Source: Rhodothermaceae bacterium
GTDB taxonomy: Bacteria > Bacteroidota > Rhodothermia > Rhodothermales > Bin80
Reading direction: 5' to 3'
Assembly (NCBI GenBank): GCA_009841335.1
Contig: VXLY01000042.1
Location: 1-53,339 of the forward strand
Length of the DNA: 53,339 nucleotides
The notes under the pieces are model-generated. The model worked only from the letters and a program-made list of their open reading frames with translations. It searched no databases and was not told where the DNA came from. Shown here piece by piece: positions 9,220 through 17,934 of the stretch. Numbering within the stretch: the stretch's first letter is position 1; each line of letters begins with the position of its first letter. Made by a program: the position numbers and the translations under genes.

Positions 9220-10797
9220 TGGATCGTGTAAAACTTAAAATCTCTCGATAGTCGCAAAAAAGCTTCCTTTTCTTATGAGGGAACAACTCATATTCGGACG
9301 CCTCCAGTTCGGTAAATATTTTTGCACTGGAATACAGGCATTGGTAAACCAAAGCCCGTCCCAGAATCCCCTTTGAGCTCATAATGGCTGTGATGAATCC
9401 CGATAACATATCATTGAATATACCTGCTGAATCCGCAATCAAAGTGCTGTGAACAGAAATTAACCTTAGATCACAATTCTCGCGCAAAATTTTGTAACTC
9501 AGAGTTTTGCTACGGTCTTCCCGAGAATTTACGAAACCGCCTTACATAAAATAGCTCGCACGACCATGTTTGATTGCTTTGATCGTTTCCAAATCATCGG
9601 TGCTCATGGCCAATTGCGCGAATGACAAAGCGACTTCCTTCCATACCTGCTCTATTTCACACGATCTGCAAAAGAGCACAGATTGGGAAGCTTTGGCAAG
9701 CTCATTGCGAGGCTCCTTGTTGGACATCGGTCGGGACGGGTTGCATGATTTGCGTGGATCAACAGATAATCGCTGATGGCAGATATAAGATGCTCTCCTG
9801 AAGAATTGCGCCTGCGACCCGTTCTAGGGATATGACTGGATTAGAAGGGGAATTGTCCGTCTGTCAATCTTACCTCCACATGTACAGATCACGCACGCCC
9901 TCTGTCCATAGAGGGAATGATTACCATCTGAGCACATGCCGAAGTATCCTGACACGTTTTGTACATCTCCAAGGTAGTCATGAGAAGACCGTATCCATCC
10001 AAAAGAATTGCCGTCGTGAACCCTATAGCCAGGTCACTACATTGCACTTCAAATTCCGGACAGCCAGCTAGGTACCACCAACTTCCATTTTCGCATTTAG
10101 ACTAGCGCCACAGCACCCGACAGAGTATCCAGTAAAATATTCACGCTCCATATTGGGCTTTATTGGTAGCGTCCAGTTTCGCTCCGAATTGGGCAACAGT
10201 ATTTCCAGAGGCCATGTTTTCAAATGATAAATTGAGCTCCTTTTTGAGCAGTAGCATAGAAATACATGCGAATGAGCCTTTGTGGTTTGGGTAAACTTCT
10301 TCTAACCTTATGGTTGGAGCAACTCAGGCTACTAGGTTCCTGGTACAGCGTAATTCAACTCTTTAACTCCATTTTCGCGTGCCGCCAATCTTGCTTTTAT
10401 GCCCACAAGATATGTTTTTCCTGTTCTCGTGGTGAGCTATAATCTCTTCATTTGTAAGTCACCATGCCTAACCGATATCATTCCCACGGTAATATCATTC
10501 GGTTTCGTTAAATTACAGTTGATGGTAAGGCGAAAGAGTACTTTTTGCAGCTACTTAACCCCGTCATTGAAATCTACAGTAAGGAGCTACCCGGATTGGG
10601 GAGTTTTGGGTTTCCTCGCGGCTTTCTCTGATCACGATTGCACTTCCTGTTTGTGTATCTTCGTAAAACAAGGGCATTCAGGGGGCTGCCCATGTCCTGG
10701 TCACCAAATCGCATTGGGCGAGCCCCGAAAACACTCAACTAGGAATCCAGTATAGTATACGGGAGACACGTACCTGCAATCTTTACAGGGGATCACA
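9220..10797. other. 1.6-kb gene-poor stretch upstream of the GPP34-P450 gene
   Basis: No convincing gene is visible. The open frames are short (minus strand 9212-9487 and 9542-9727; plus strand 9832-10071 and 10399-10755), match no family I know, and have low-complexity or Cys/His-rich chance composition. The 91-codon minus-strand frame overlaps the adaptor start by 8 nt, so a short upstream gene cannot be fully excluded. The stretch may be decayed sequence or a long regulatory leader. It contrasts with the otherwise tight gene packing of the window. Confidence 0.5.
10787..10791 (+). promoter_or_regulatory. Shine-Dalgarno AGGGG for the GPP34-P450 gene
   Basis: AGGGG lies 6 nt before the ATG at 10798. 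A clear Shine-Dalgarno is uncommon in Bacteroidota-type genes, and this one supports the chosen start. Confidence 0.5.
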
Positions 10798-12828
10798 ATG
10801 AGCGAAAACGTCACTTTATCTGAGATCAGTTTTGCCGAAGAACTGATTCTTCTCATGTTAGACGAGAAAACTGGCTACCTGGAAGTTGTCCCCGATTGGC
10901 AATTTTCTTGCGTATTGGCGGGAGCTCTGATATCCGAGCTCGCACACAAAGGGCGAATTGATACAGATCTGGAATCACTTTATTTGGTTGATTCCACTCC
11001 AACAGGAGACGAGCTGCTTGATGTTACACTCCGGGATATTGAAAAGTCTGAGAAGGTTCAGGATATCCAATACTGGATTGAGCGAAATGCCCAACGAGTT
11101 GATGACATCATCACGACTTCATTTGATCGCTTGGTAGAGAGGAACATTCTTGTTCATGAACTAGGAGGATTTTTCGGCCTCAGGCGCTCAGTTTCCCGTT
11201 CGGGTACATACCCATCCAGTGATTCGTCCGTTCGTCGAGAAGCAAAAACGCGAATCCTGCACATAATATTGCACAATGATATTCCAGATCCCAGAGATGC
11301 GATTCTCATTGCCTTGGTGCATACACTCGGGGGGTTCAAACTCCTGCTTGAAGAAGAAGACTACGAGGAAGTGTTGGACAGGATCAAATTGGTTTCTAGG
11401 CTGGATGTTGTGGGGCGAAAGGTTGCCGCGGCAGTTGATAGCAGTACATTCCAACCCAGGCGGGCAGCCATAAGGACCAAACCCATTCCGAAGGTTCGAA
11501 TCAGTGATGTTTTAGGGCGGCGCGATTTTATTGACGGGCATGTCGCGAAAGGACTCTACAGGATCTACAACCAGTATGGACCAGTCGCGAAAATGCCTGC
11601 CAAAGTGCAAGGCGTTCGCCTATTTGCAGTGATGGGGGCGGAAGCAAACCAGTGGATCAATAGGAATGCCAGATTTTATTTGCGCTCTAAAGAATACATC
11701 GTAGACTTTGAACACGCGTTCGGTTCTACCAGAACTCTGCCGGGCTCAGACGGTGCCAATCATTACCGAATGCGCAAGGCGGTGAAAGGCAGCTATTCTC
11801 GTTCTGCACTGGCAAACAAATTGTCGGATTTGTACCATCACAGCAGGATATCCATGAGCAAATGGAAAGAGGGTGATGCCTTTCCGATGATTGATGTAAT
11901 TAGAGCGTACATGGCCGATCAGATCGGCCCTCTAGTAATTAGCACTGACTGCACCAACTTCTCCAAGCAACTGCTGGACTATGAACATCGTGCACTTGTC
12001 GTGCACGTTACGAAGGTGTTACCCCGATTCATGATGAGAACGCCTAAGATGAAGCGTTATGGGAAGCTGGTGAAAGAATTGAGTGAGAATGTTATCCTAT
12101 CACACACGCCAGGACAGCGCAAAGGACAACCCATTGATATCGCTGATGCGTTTCTGGAACTCCACAGGAACGATCCTCAGTTTATGTCAGAGACGGACTT
12201 GACTTTTCCTATGGCTGCAGGTATGGTCGCGGCTATTTATGTAGGCGGAGGAATATCTTTTGCACTCTACTGCATGATTCGAAATCCGGAGGTATATGAG
12301 GGTGTCTACAAAGAAGCTGAGAAGCTTTTCGGAAACGGACGCATGCCCAAAGAAGAAGATTTCAATCTCAGCAACACGGATGTTACCCATCGTCTCATTT
12401 TGGAGTCAACTCGAATGTATCCCGTGATACCGTGGCAATTAAGAGCAGTCGTGAATCGATTTGTGATTGAGGGCTACGAAATCCCCCCCGGAACACGACT
12501 GGTTATGTGCCATACCGCAACTCATTATGATGAGACTCTCTTCAAAGATCCGTACAAATTCGATATAGACCGTTACTTGCCGGAACGAGCTGAACACAAA
12601 CAGCCCGGGGCTTATATGCCATATGGTCTTGGTACGCACACATGTCTAGGACGTCGCTACACGGACCTCCTGATGGTTGCAAACATTTTGCTCATTGCGT
12701 ATCACTTTAAGCTGGATCTGCTGCCCAAAGAACGCGAACTCAAGATCAATCCGTTTCCGTCCTGTGCCCCCAGAAAAAACGTTAAACTCGTTATCCGAGG
12801 GATCAGGAATCCGATACCCAGCGCATAA
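10798..12828 (+). CDS. GPP34 (GOLPH3-like) domain - cytochrome P450 fusion protein
   Basis: A 676-residue two-domain protein. Residues about 10-215 match GPP34: FAEELILLMLDEKTGYL, LAGALISELAHKGRID and DSTPTGDELLDVTLRDIEK are the family's hallmark blocks, with a later IPDPRDAILIALVHTLGG. Residues about 235-676 are a complete P450: C-helix HYRMRK, I-helix near 475-490, K-helix ExxR at E536-R539, PERF-like YLPER (593-597) and the heme loop YGLGTHTCLG with ligand Cys616. The first heme-loop residue is Tyr, not Phe. The I-helix reads AAIYVGGG where the family normally has (A/G)Gx(D/E)T, so the acid-alcohol pair for O2 activation appears absent. No signal peptide or N-terminal TM is present; the GPP34 half could supply membrane binding (inference). 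No redox partner gene is nearby. The convergent neighbour is a sterol methyltransferase homologue. Confidence 0.9.
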   Translation: MSENVTLSEISFAEELILLMLDEKTGYLEVVPDWQFSCVLAGALISELAHKGRIDTDLESLYLVDSTPTGDELLDVTLRDIEKSEKVQDIQYWIERNAQRVDDIITTSFDRLVERNILVHELGGFFGLRRSVSRSGTYPSSDSSVRREAKTRILHIILHNDIPDPRDAILIALVHTLGGFKLLLEEEDYEEVLDRIKLVSRLDVVGRKVAAAVDSSTFQPRRAAIRTKPIPKVRISDVLGRRDFIDGHVAKGLYRIYNQYGPVAKMPAKVQGVRLFAVMGAEANQWINRNARFYLRSKEYIVDFEHAFGSTRTLPGSDGANHYRMRKAVKGSYSRSALANKLSDLYHHSRISMSKWKEGDAFPMIDVIRAYMADQIGPLVISTDCTNFSKQLLDYEHRALVVHVTKVLPRFMMRTPKMKRYGKLVKELSENVILSHTPGQRKGQPIDIADAFLELHRNDPQFMSETDLTFPMAAGMVAAIYVGGGISFALYCMIRNPEVYEGVYKEAEKLFGNGRMPKEEDFNLSNTDVTHRLILESTRMYPVIPWQLRAVVNRFVIEGYEIPPGTRLVMCHTATHYDETLFKDPYKFDIDRYLPERAEHKQPGAYMPYGLGTHTCLGRRYTDLLMVANILLIAYHFKLDLLPKERELKINPFPSCAPRKNVKLVIRGIRNPIPSA

Positions 12829-13226
12829 ATTCATTGGGAACCCTACTTCATCTTCAGTTCGCGGACTTCGCTATCAGATCAACGCTGGCAACATCGTGAA
12901 TCCGCAGCAGGATTGCAACTTTGAGAGGTAATGTTTTTGGTACAAAAGTTCGATGGTGGCGGTGAAGCAACCAGATGAACTGCACCTGGATTGCAACGGT
13001 GGCACGGCCAATATCAAACCGGTTCCGAGGGAAGCGACTCAGGAAATGACCAACATGATGGAAAAGTAGTTGTGTGGAATTCAAACGCGGCTCTTGGACT
13101 GGTTTATCCATGAAGGACAAAATGGATGGGCCTTGTACCTGTATACCAAGTCTGACAAACTGTTCAACCTCCGGGCCGCTCACACGTCTAGAATAGCCAA
13201 CGCGACAAGCACGTTATCAACTGAGT
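12829..13226. other. Spacer between convergent P450-fusion and methyltransferase genes
   Basis: About 400 bp with no recognisable gene. In one plus-strand frame, residue runs such as DWFIHEGQNGWALYLY look protein-like but are cut by stop codons. A minus-strand 109-codon frame (12854-13183) has no known motif. It may be a remnant of a decayed gene, but I cannot name one. Confidence 0.4.
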
Positions 13227-14261
13227 CTATTCGGGCTTACGAGCCAAAAAACAATACAGCGGTGTGAAGATACCAGTTTTACCACCCTCGACATAGGCAT
13301 CAGCCGTCCAGTCCATAAATCGGAAGACTTCTGCCGTACCCTTTGGAAAAAACCGGACCATCTCGGCCAGCTTTGCCCCTGCAACCATCGCTCGTCGGCC
13401 CTGTGGAAGCCTGAACAAAACGTTACCCAACATCCCGTGCCGACCCTCCATGGGTTGATACCATGGTGTGGATCCCTCCCCCTCAGACACCCCGCGATCC
13501 ACCCCCTCGATGATTTGGAACCCAGCCGCTTCAAGCGCCTGATTCACTTCCCCAAACGTGGCGATATCCTTCAGTGCAATGCCGCGCTTGAGGTTACGCT
13601 TAATGTCCTTGTGCCGGCTGTCATTGGGATCGAACTTGTCCGTCAGACACATCTCCTGCCCCCAGAACAGAGCTCCTGGTTTCAGTACACGAAATATCTC
13701 TTCAAACGCACTTTGCTTATCCGGGGCATGGCACGTTGACTCGATGGCATATCCCCGGTCGAAAGTATTGTCTTCAATGACACTCATATCCATGAAGCTG
13801 CACGCCAAGTAATCGACCATGTGATCGAGTCCAGCCTCGGCATTCAACTTTTTCGCCTTTTCCAGCTGGATTTTGTTGATGTTAATTCCTACCACGCGAG
13901 CGCCGGACTCACGAACGACACGGCGCATCGGGCCGCCGATTCCACAGCCAATATCAACCACCGCCATGCCCGGCTTGATATCCAGCTTATCAATCATCAA
14001 CCGCTGATGGCGAATCTTAGAGTCCTCCAAGGTCTCGTGCGACGCGAGGGGTGCGAAGTGCAGGGATTCGCCCCAGCTCCACACCATAATCTCGTTGTAG
14101 AGATCGTAGTAGTCTTTGACCAGTAGGGCATGGTCGTAATCTCCCGAATCAACGGCTTCGGGCGTCGCTCGCTCTATCCAACCCTCAAAGTCTTGCACAC
14201 GACGGGCGACATTGGATCCCCGGTACGCATCCTTGAGTCTTTTCGATAGCTTCCATGGCAT
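13227..14261 (-). CDS. Sterol C-24 methyltransferase homologue (ERG6/SMT family)
   Basis: A 344-residue SAM-dependent methyltransferase matching ERG6-type enzymes over its whole length. Visible blocks: the aromatic substrate region YYDLYNEIMVWSWGESLHFA (51-70), SAM motif I VVDIGCGIGGPMR (101-113), the signature YAIESTCHAPDK (171-182), FRVLKPGALF (190-199), and the C-terminal sterol-methyltransferase domain with TPWYQP (265-270) and GGKTGIFTPL...ARKPE (326-344). The last block is nearly the same as I recall for yeast Erg6. Family members add a methyl to C-24 of a sterol side chain; bacterial relatives may act on other isoprenoid lipids. Known sterol producers also need squalene epoxidase and oxidosqualene cyclase, and neither is in the window. 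A strong GGGGG Shine-Dalgarno precedes the ATG. Confidence 0.9.
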   Translation of the reverse strand: MPWKLSKRLKDAYRGSNVARRVQDFEGWIERATPEAVDSGDYDHALLVKDYYDLYNEIMVWSWGESLHFAPLASHETLEDSKIRHQRLMIDKLDIKPGMAVVDIGCGIGGPMRRVVRESGARVVGININKIQLEKAKKLNAEAGLDHMVDYLACSFMDMSVIEDNTFDRGYAIESTCHAPDKQSAFEEIFRVLKPGALFWGQEMCLTDKFDPNDSRHKDIKRNLKRGIALKDIATFGEVNQALEAAGFQIIEGVDRGVSEGEGSTPWYQPMEGRHGMLGNVLFRLPQGRRAMVAGAKLAEMVRFFPKGTAEVFRFMDWTADAYVEGGKTGIFTPLYCFLARKPE

Positions 14262-14736
14262 GGTTTACCCCCTTCCCTCATCTTTTTGGATGGGGAGATA
14301 GAGAACCCCTACTCCAGGTAGATTCCAATTAATTTTTTCCGTTCTCATCCATTCTTGGGAAAAGTTTAAAAATTGAGTCCGAATTGGCTACCCTGATTTA
14401 TCAGACACCGGAAGTGGCTTGATAAGGGACCACCCGAAACGAACCTGCCGCCCTATAATACGGGTTACCTACTCATAATAGCAAAGAGCCATAAAGTATT
14501 GGGCCCGAGAAACAGAAGGAGCAGGTTGAGACAGCACGTGATTGAAGGTTTTGTTCAACACTGGAATGTCATGGCCCAACTGCAGAATCTACCATACAAT
14601 TCACAACCTTGCGGTAGGAACCTCCCAGATTAAAATGCCTGTACGTCCCACTATTAGCTATTGTTGAACGTCCTCAATGTCACGCCACACCATTTACCAT
14701 AATGGACATATCTGTGAGCGTATAGAGAAATGTATG
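14262..14736. other. 475-bp intergenic stretch between thiolase and methyltransferase genes
   Basis: Apart from the Shine-Dalgarno at its left edge, I see no gene, tRNA or convincing terminator. It separates the thiolase from the SMT gene on the same strand and probably holds the SMT promoter. Confidence 0.5.
14266..14272 (-). promoter_or_regulatory. Shine-Dalgarno (A/GGGGG) for the SMT gene
   Basis: On the minus strand a GAAGGGGG run ends about 6 nt before the ATG at 14261. It supports this start over the in-frame alternatives. Confidence 0.5.
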
Positions 14737-15915
14737 CTATAGGCATTCTACCACTACTGCTGTTCCTCCACCCGTACCGTGACAGAGAGCTGCTAGACCC
14801 AGTGATTTTTCTTGGGTCCTGAGTGCGTGCAGGAGCGTCACGACAACCCTGGCCCCTGAACATCCGATTGGGTGCCCCAAGGCAATGGCACCACCATTCA
14901 CGTTTAGTATCCCAGGATCAATTCCAAGATCACGAACAAAAAGAAGCGTACTTAAAGCGAATGCTTCGTTGTTTTCAAATAAATCCATATCCTCCATGCG
15001 CATTCCCGTCACGTCGATGGCGCGTCGGGCTGCCTCGGCAGGAACCTCTATAAACCTATCCCATGTTCCGGCAGCCCATGCACTACCGTGTATACGGGCA
15101 ATCGGCCGCAGACCGTAATCTCTCACAAACTTTCCGCTTGCAAGCAGAAGCGCTGCGGCGCCATCGCTTATTTGGCTGCTGTTGCCTGCGGTCAACAATC
15201 CGTCCTGTACAAAAACGGGACGCAGATCGGTAAGTGTTTCCACAGTTGTGCCCGGGCGAATCCCCTCATCCTGCTCCAGGCTGCCCTTCCTTGTAGGGAT
15301 TGGAGTAATTTCAGCATTGAATTCACCATTTAATGTCGCCCTGTGTGCACGGGAATGAGATTCCGCCGCCACTGCATCCAGCTCCCGGCGGCTTATGCTT
15401 AGCATCTGTGCCAAACGCTCCGCCTGTACTCCCATAGCTTCACCGCTTGTGGGATCTGATAACCCATCCCTGTACAATAGATCTACCACTGCTTCCCCCT
15501 GTCCTGGTAGGTATTTGTACCCCCACCTGGCCTTGCCGGAGAGCGCAAACCTTGTATCCGACATTGATTCCACACCTCCCGCCAGGATTAGATTCGAAGC
15601 ACCCGACCGAATAAACGCTGCCCCTGCAATCAGGCTCATCATGCCAGACGAACATACCATATCAATCCCAACAGCATCAACGGAGTGAGGGATGCCCGCA
15701 AGTTTTGCGGCCTGTCGGGGAACAAGCTGTCCATGACCGCCTCCCAGGACATGGCCCATCAAAATCAAATCCGGTAACGGGTCCGGAACTGAGGACTTAT
15801 CCAGTGCTGACCGAAAAACCGGTGCTGCAATTTCCGCCGGACTCAGCGAGCGGAACGCCCCTCCAAACCGACCAATTGGAGAGCGTTTGGCACTCAGAAT
15901 AAATACATCATTCAT
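14737..15915 (-). CDS. Acetyl-CoA C-acyltransferase (thiolase)
   Basis: A 392-residue thiolase of normal length. All three catalytic elements are present: nucleophile Cys88 in DMVCSSGM, His348 in IALGHPIGCSGAR and acid/base Cys378 in ALCHGTGGG. The positions fall almost exactly where they do in the classical biosynthetic acetoacetyl-CoA thiolase. ENNEAFA (about 313-319) is also present. It either condenses two acetyl-CoA or cleaves 3-ketoacyl-CoA; sequence alone does not separate these. It is the last gene of the gckA-DUF255-thiolase operon, 12 bp after DUF255. Biosynthetic thiolase is also the first step of the mevalonate route, which may matter given the sterol-type gene downstream, but that link is speculative. 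Confidence 0.93.
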   Translation of the reverse strand: MNDVFILSAKRSPIGRFGGAFRSLSPAEIAAPVFRSALDKSSVPDPLPDLILMGHVLGGGHGQLVPRQAAKLAGIPHSVDAVGIDMVCSSGMMSLIAGAAFIRSGASNLILAGGVESMSDTRFALSGKARWGYKYLPGQGEAVVDLLYRDGLSDPTSGEAMGVQAERLAQMLSISRRELDAVAAESHSRAHRATLNGEFNAEITPIPTRKGSLEQDEGIRPGTTVETLTDLRPVFVQDGLLTAGNSSQISDGAAALLLASGKFVRDYGLRPIARIHGSAWAAGTWDRFIEVPAEAARRAIDVTGMRMEDMDLFENNEAFALSTLLFVRDLGIDPGILNVNGGAIALGHPIGCSGARVVVTLLHALRTQEKSLGLAALCHGTGGGTAVVVECL

Positions 15916-15927
15916 CTTGGTCTGCGT

Positions 15928-17934
15928 TTAATCCATAGCGCTTTGTAATCGGGCAATTACTGCTTCGGTGTCCTGGGTCGGCAGATCACATGTTCTTCCG
16001 TGACATACATGTATCGCCGGTTGATTACTGCCCCCGAAGACCGGGCGTGAAAGAATTACGGCATTGGGAGCATACATTCCTCTTAGGGCCGACAACATCT
16101 CCTGTGTTTCAGCGATACTGCGGTTCCCCGAAACAATCACCTCAGTGCTGGGACCCAACGCATAGTCCAAGGCAGACAACGCTGCATTAAAGCCATCAGG
16201 GTACTGCCTCAGTCCTGCCGAATGCGCAGCAATCGCGTCATGCCCGGCGGCTTCCAGTTCGGTCTTACCGGTTATGCGTCCCAAACGTAGCAGGTTCATC
16301 ATCATTACGGCACCACCTGCCGGAAGCGCGCTGTCAAATGATTGCCTGGGGCGCATCAATAGTTCCTCGCTGTCCTGTGCAGTCAGATAAAAGCCCCCTT
16401 TTTCATCTCTGAATTCAGCAAGTACTGTTTGTGTGAGACTCATCGCCCATGAACAGTAGTTCTTTTCGCCAGTAGCTTCATGAAGTGCCAAGAGTCCCAT
16501 GATCATATAAGCATAATCGTCCAGCATGCCGGCGATTGCAGCTTCTCCTTCACGCCACCTATGCAGCAGCCTGCCTGGCTCTGGTACCATGTGTGCTTCA
16601 ATGAACTGTGCGCATTTTACCGCGCGGCCAATTAAATCATCGTCGTTCAATACCGTACCACACCGCGCCAGTGCGGCAATCATCAATCCATTCCAGTCTG
16701 TTAGCACCTTATCATCAAGGAGCGGACGTACACGCCGCGCGCGCAGATCGAACAACTGCCTACTGGCCACTCGTAAACGTGAACTATCCAAAAGATCATC
16801 CCCCGGGGAACGATGAGGGATGTTGTTTCCTGTCCGATCTCGGGTAGCTTCATCAATGTAATTACCCGTTCCCGTTAAGTTGAATGCAGCTATGACAAGC
16901 CTTGCGATCGCTGGATCCAGCACGCTACGCACCTCATCTATACTCCAGACATAATACTTACCTTCGACTCCTTCAGAATCGGCATCCTCTCCAGTACAAT
17001 AGGCGCCTTCGGTATTCTGTAATTCACGGCAAACGTACTCCAGTATACTCCGAACTGTCTGCTCATACTCCTGACGTCCAGTCGCCTGAAATGCCTCAAG
17101 ATAGACCAGTGCCAGGAGTGCCTGATCATACAGCATCTTTTCGAAGTGGGGCAGGAGCCACATCGAATCCGTACTGTAGCGATGGAAACCCCCACCCAAT
17201 TGATCAAACATCCCTCCTCGACGCATCTGCTGGAGCGTATGCTCAACCATCTGAAGTGCACGAGTATTTCCTGTTCGATGCCAATAGCGCAGCAAGAATC
17301 TCAGACGTTCCGGCGACGGAAATTTGGGGGCATGACCAAATCCACCATTGATTGAGTCATATTGTTGTTCATGGTATCCGAATGCTGCATCAAGTACCTG
17401 TGCTGATAGTTCCGCTTCCGCAAGATCAAGTGTAGAAGCATTCCTCAACGCACCCAGAAAGTTGTCCGCAATATTCTCCAGTGCAGACCGATTGTTCTGC
17501 CACATTTCCGCTACATGTGGGATTATCTGCATCATACCATCGCGTCCATAGCGTCCGGTCCTGGGGATGTACGTGGCTACAAAAAATGGACGCATATCCT
17601 GCGTCATCATTATGGAGAGCGGCCACCCGCCATGACCGGTGGCAACCTGACAGGCACTCATATAGATGCTATCCACGTCTGGGCGCTCTTCACGGTCGAC
17701 CTTGATGTTAATGAATGTGTCGTTCAGCAACTGGGCCACTTCTGCATCCTCAAACGACTCGTGCTCCATAACATGGCACCAATGACAGGTAGCATACCCA
17801 ATAGAGAGAAATATTGGTCGATCAGTTGCCCGTGCAGCTGCGAAAGCCGCATCCCCCCAGGGCCACCAGTCAACCGGATTATCCTTGTGCTGGAGAAGAT
17901 ATGGGCTCTTTTCGGAAGCCAATCGGTTGCTCAT
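15928..17934 (-). CDS. Thioredoxin-fold DUF255 / YyaL (SSP411) family protein
   Basis: A 668-residue cytoplasmic protein. The N-terminal thioredoxin-like domain begins [21 protein letters not shown] and carries a CHWCH redox motif (Cys50 and Cys53), followed by [15 protein letters not shown]. The remainder is an alpha/alpha-barrel of six-hairpin glycosidase type ([71 protein letters not shown]). This is the family of mammalian SPATA20 and bacterial YyaL, whose biochemical function is not settled. Its ATG overlaps the gckA stop in an ATGA junction, so the two are translationally coupled. Confidence 0.95.
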   Translation of the reverse strand: MSNRLASEKSPYLLQHKDNPVDWWPWGDAAFAAARATDRPIFLSIGYATCHWCHVMEHESFEDAEVAQLLNDTFINIKVDREERPDVDSIYMSACQVATGHGGWPLSIMMTQDMRPFFVATYIPRTGRYGRDGMMQIIPHVAEMWQNNRSALENIADNFLGALRNASTLDLAEAELSAQVLDAAFGYHEQQYDSINGGFGHAPKFPSPERLRFLLRYWHRTGNTRALQMVEHTLQQMRRGGMFDQLGGGFHRYSTDSMWLLPHFEKMLYDQALLALVYLEAFQATGRQEYEQTVRSILEYVCRELQNTEGAYCTGEDADSEGVEGKYYVWSIDEVRSVLDPAIARLVIAAFNLTGTGNYIDEATRDRTGNNIPHRSPGDDLLDSSRLRVASRQLFDLRARRVRPLLDDKVLTDWNGLMIAALARCGTVLNDDDLIGRAVKCAQFIEAHMVPEPGRLLHRWREGEAAIAGMLDDYAYMIMGLLALHEATGEKNYCSWAMSLTQTVLAEFRDEKGGFYLTAQDSEELLMRPRQSFDSALPAGGAVMMMNLLRLGRITGKTELEAAGHDAIAAHSAGLRQYPDGFNAALSALDYALGPSTEVIVSGNRSIAETQEMLSALRGMYAPNAVILSRPVFGGSNQPAIHVCHGRTCDLPTQDTEAVIARLQSAMD

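Noticed and set aside
9212-9727. Two short minus-strand frames (91 and 61 codons) upstream of the RND adaptor, considered as a decayed TetR-type regulator
   Set aside because: No helix-turn-helix or TetR motif could be read and the frames do not join.
10399-10755. 118-codon plus-strand frame just before the GPP34-P450 gene
   Set aside because: Cys-rich, no recognisable domain, no ribosome-binding site; composition looks like chance.
10798-12828. Naming the P450 as CYP51 (sterol 14-demethylase) because of the SMT neighbour
   Set aside because: The CYP51 I-helix GQHTS motif is absent and the acid-alcohol pair is missing; only a general P450 call is justified.
12854-13267. Possible transposase or other gene remnant between the P450 and SMT genes
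   Set aside because: Protein-like fragments are broken by stops and match no family I can name.
14262-14736. Search for tRNA or attachment site flanking the P450/SMT stretch
   Set aside because: No GTTCRANYC T-loop or cloverleaf was seen, and no direct repeats were recognised by eye.
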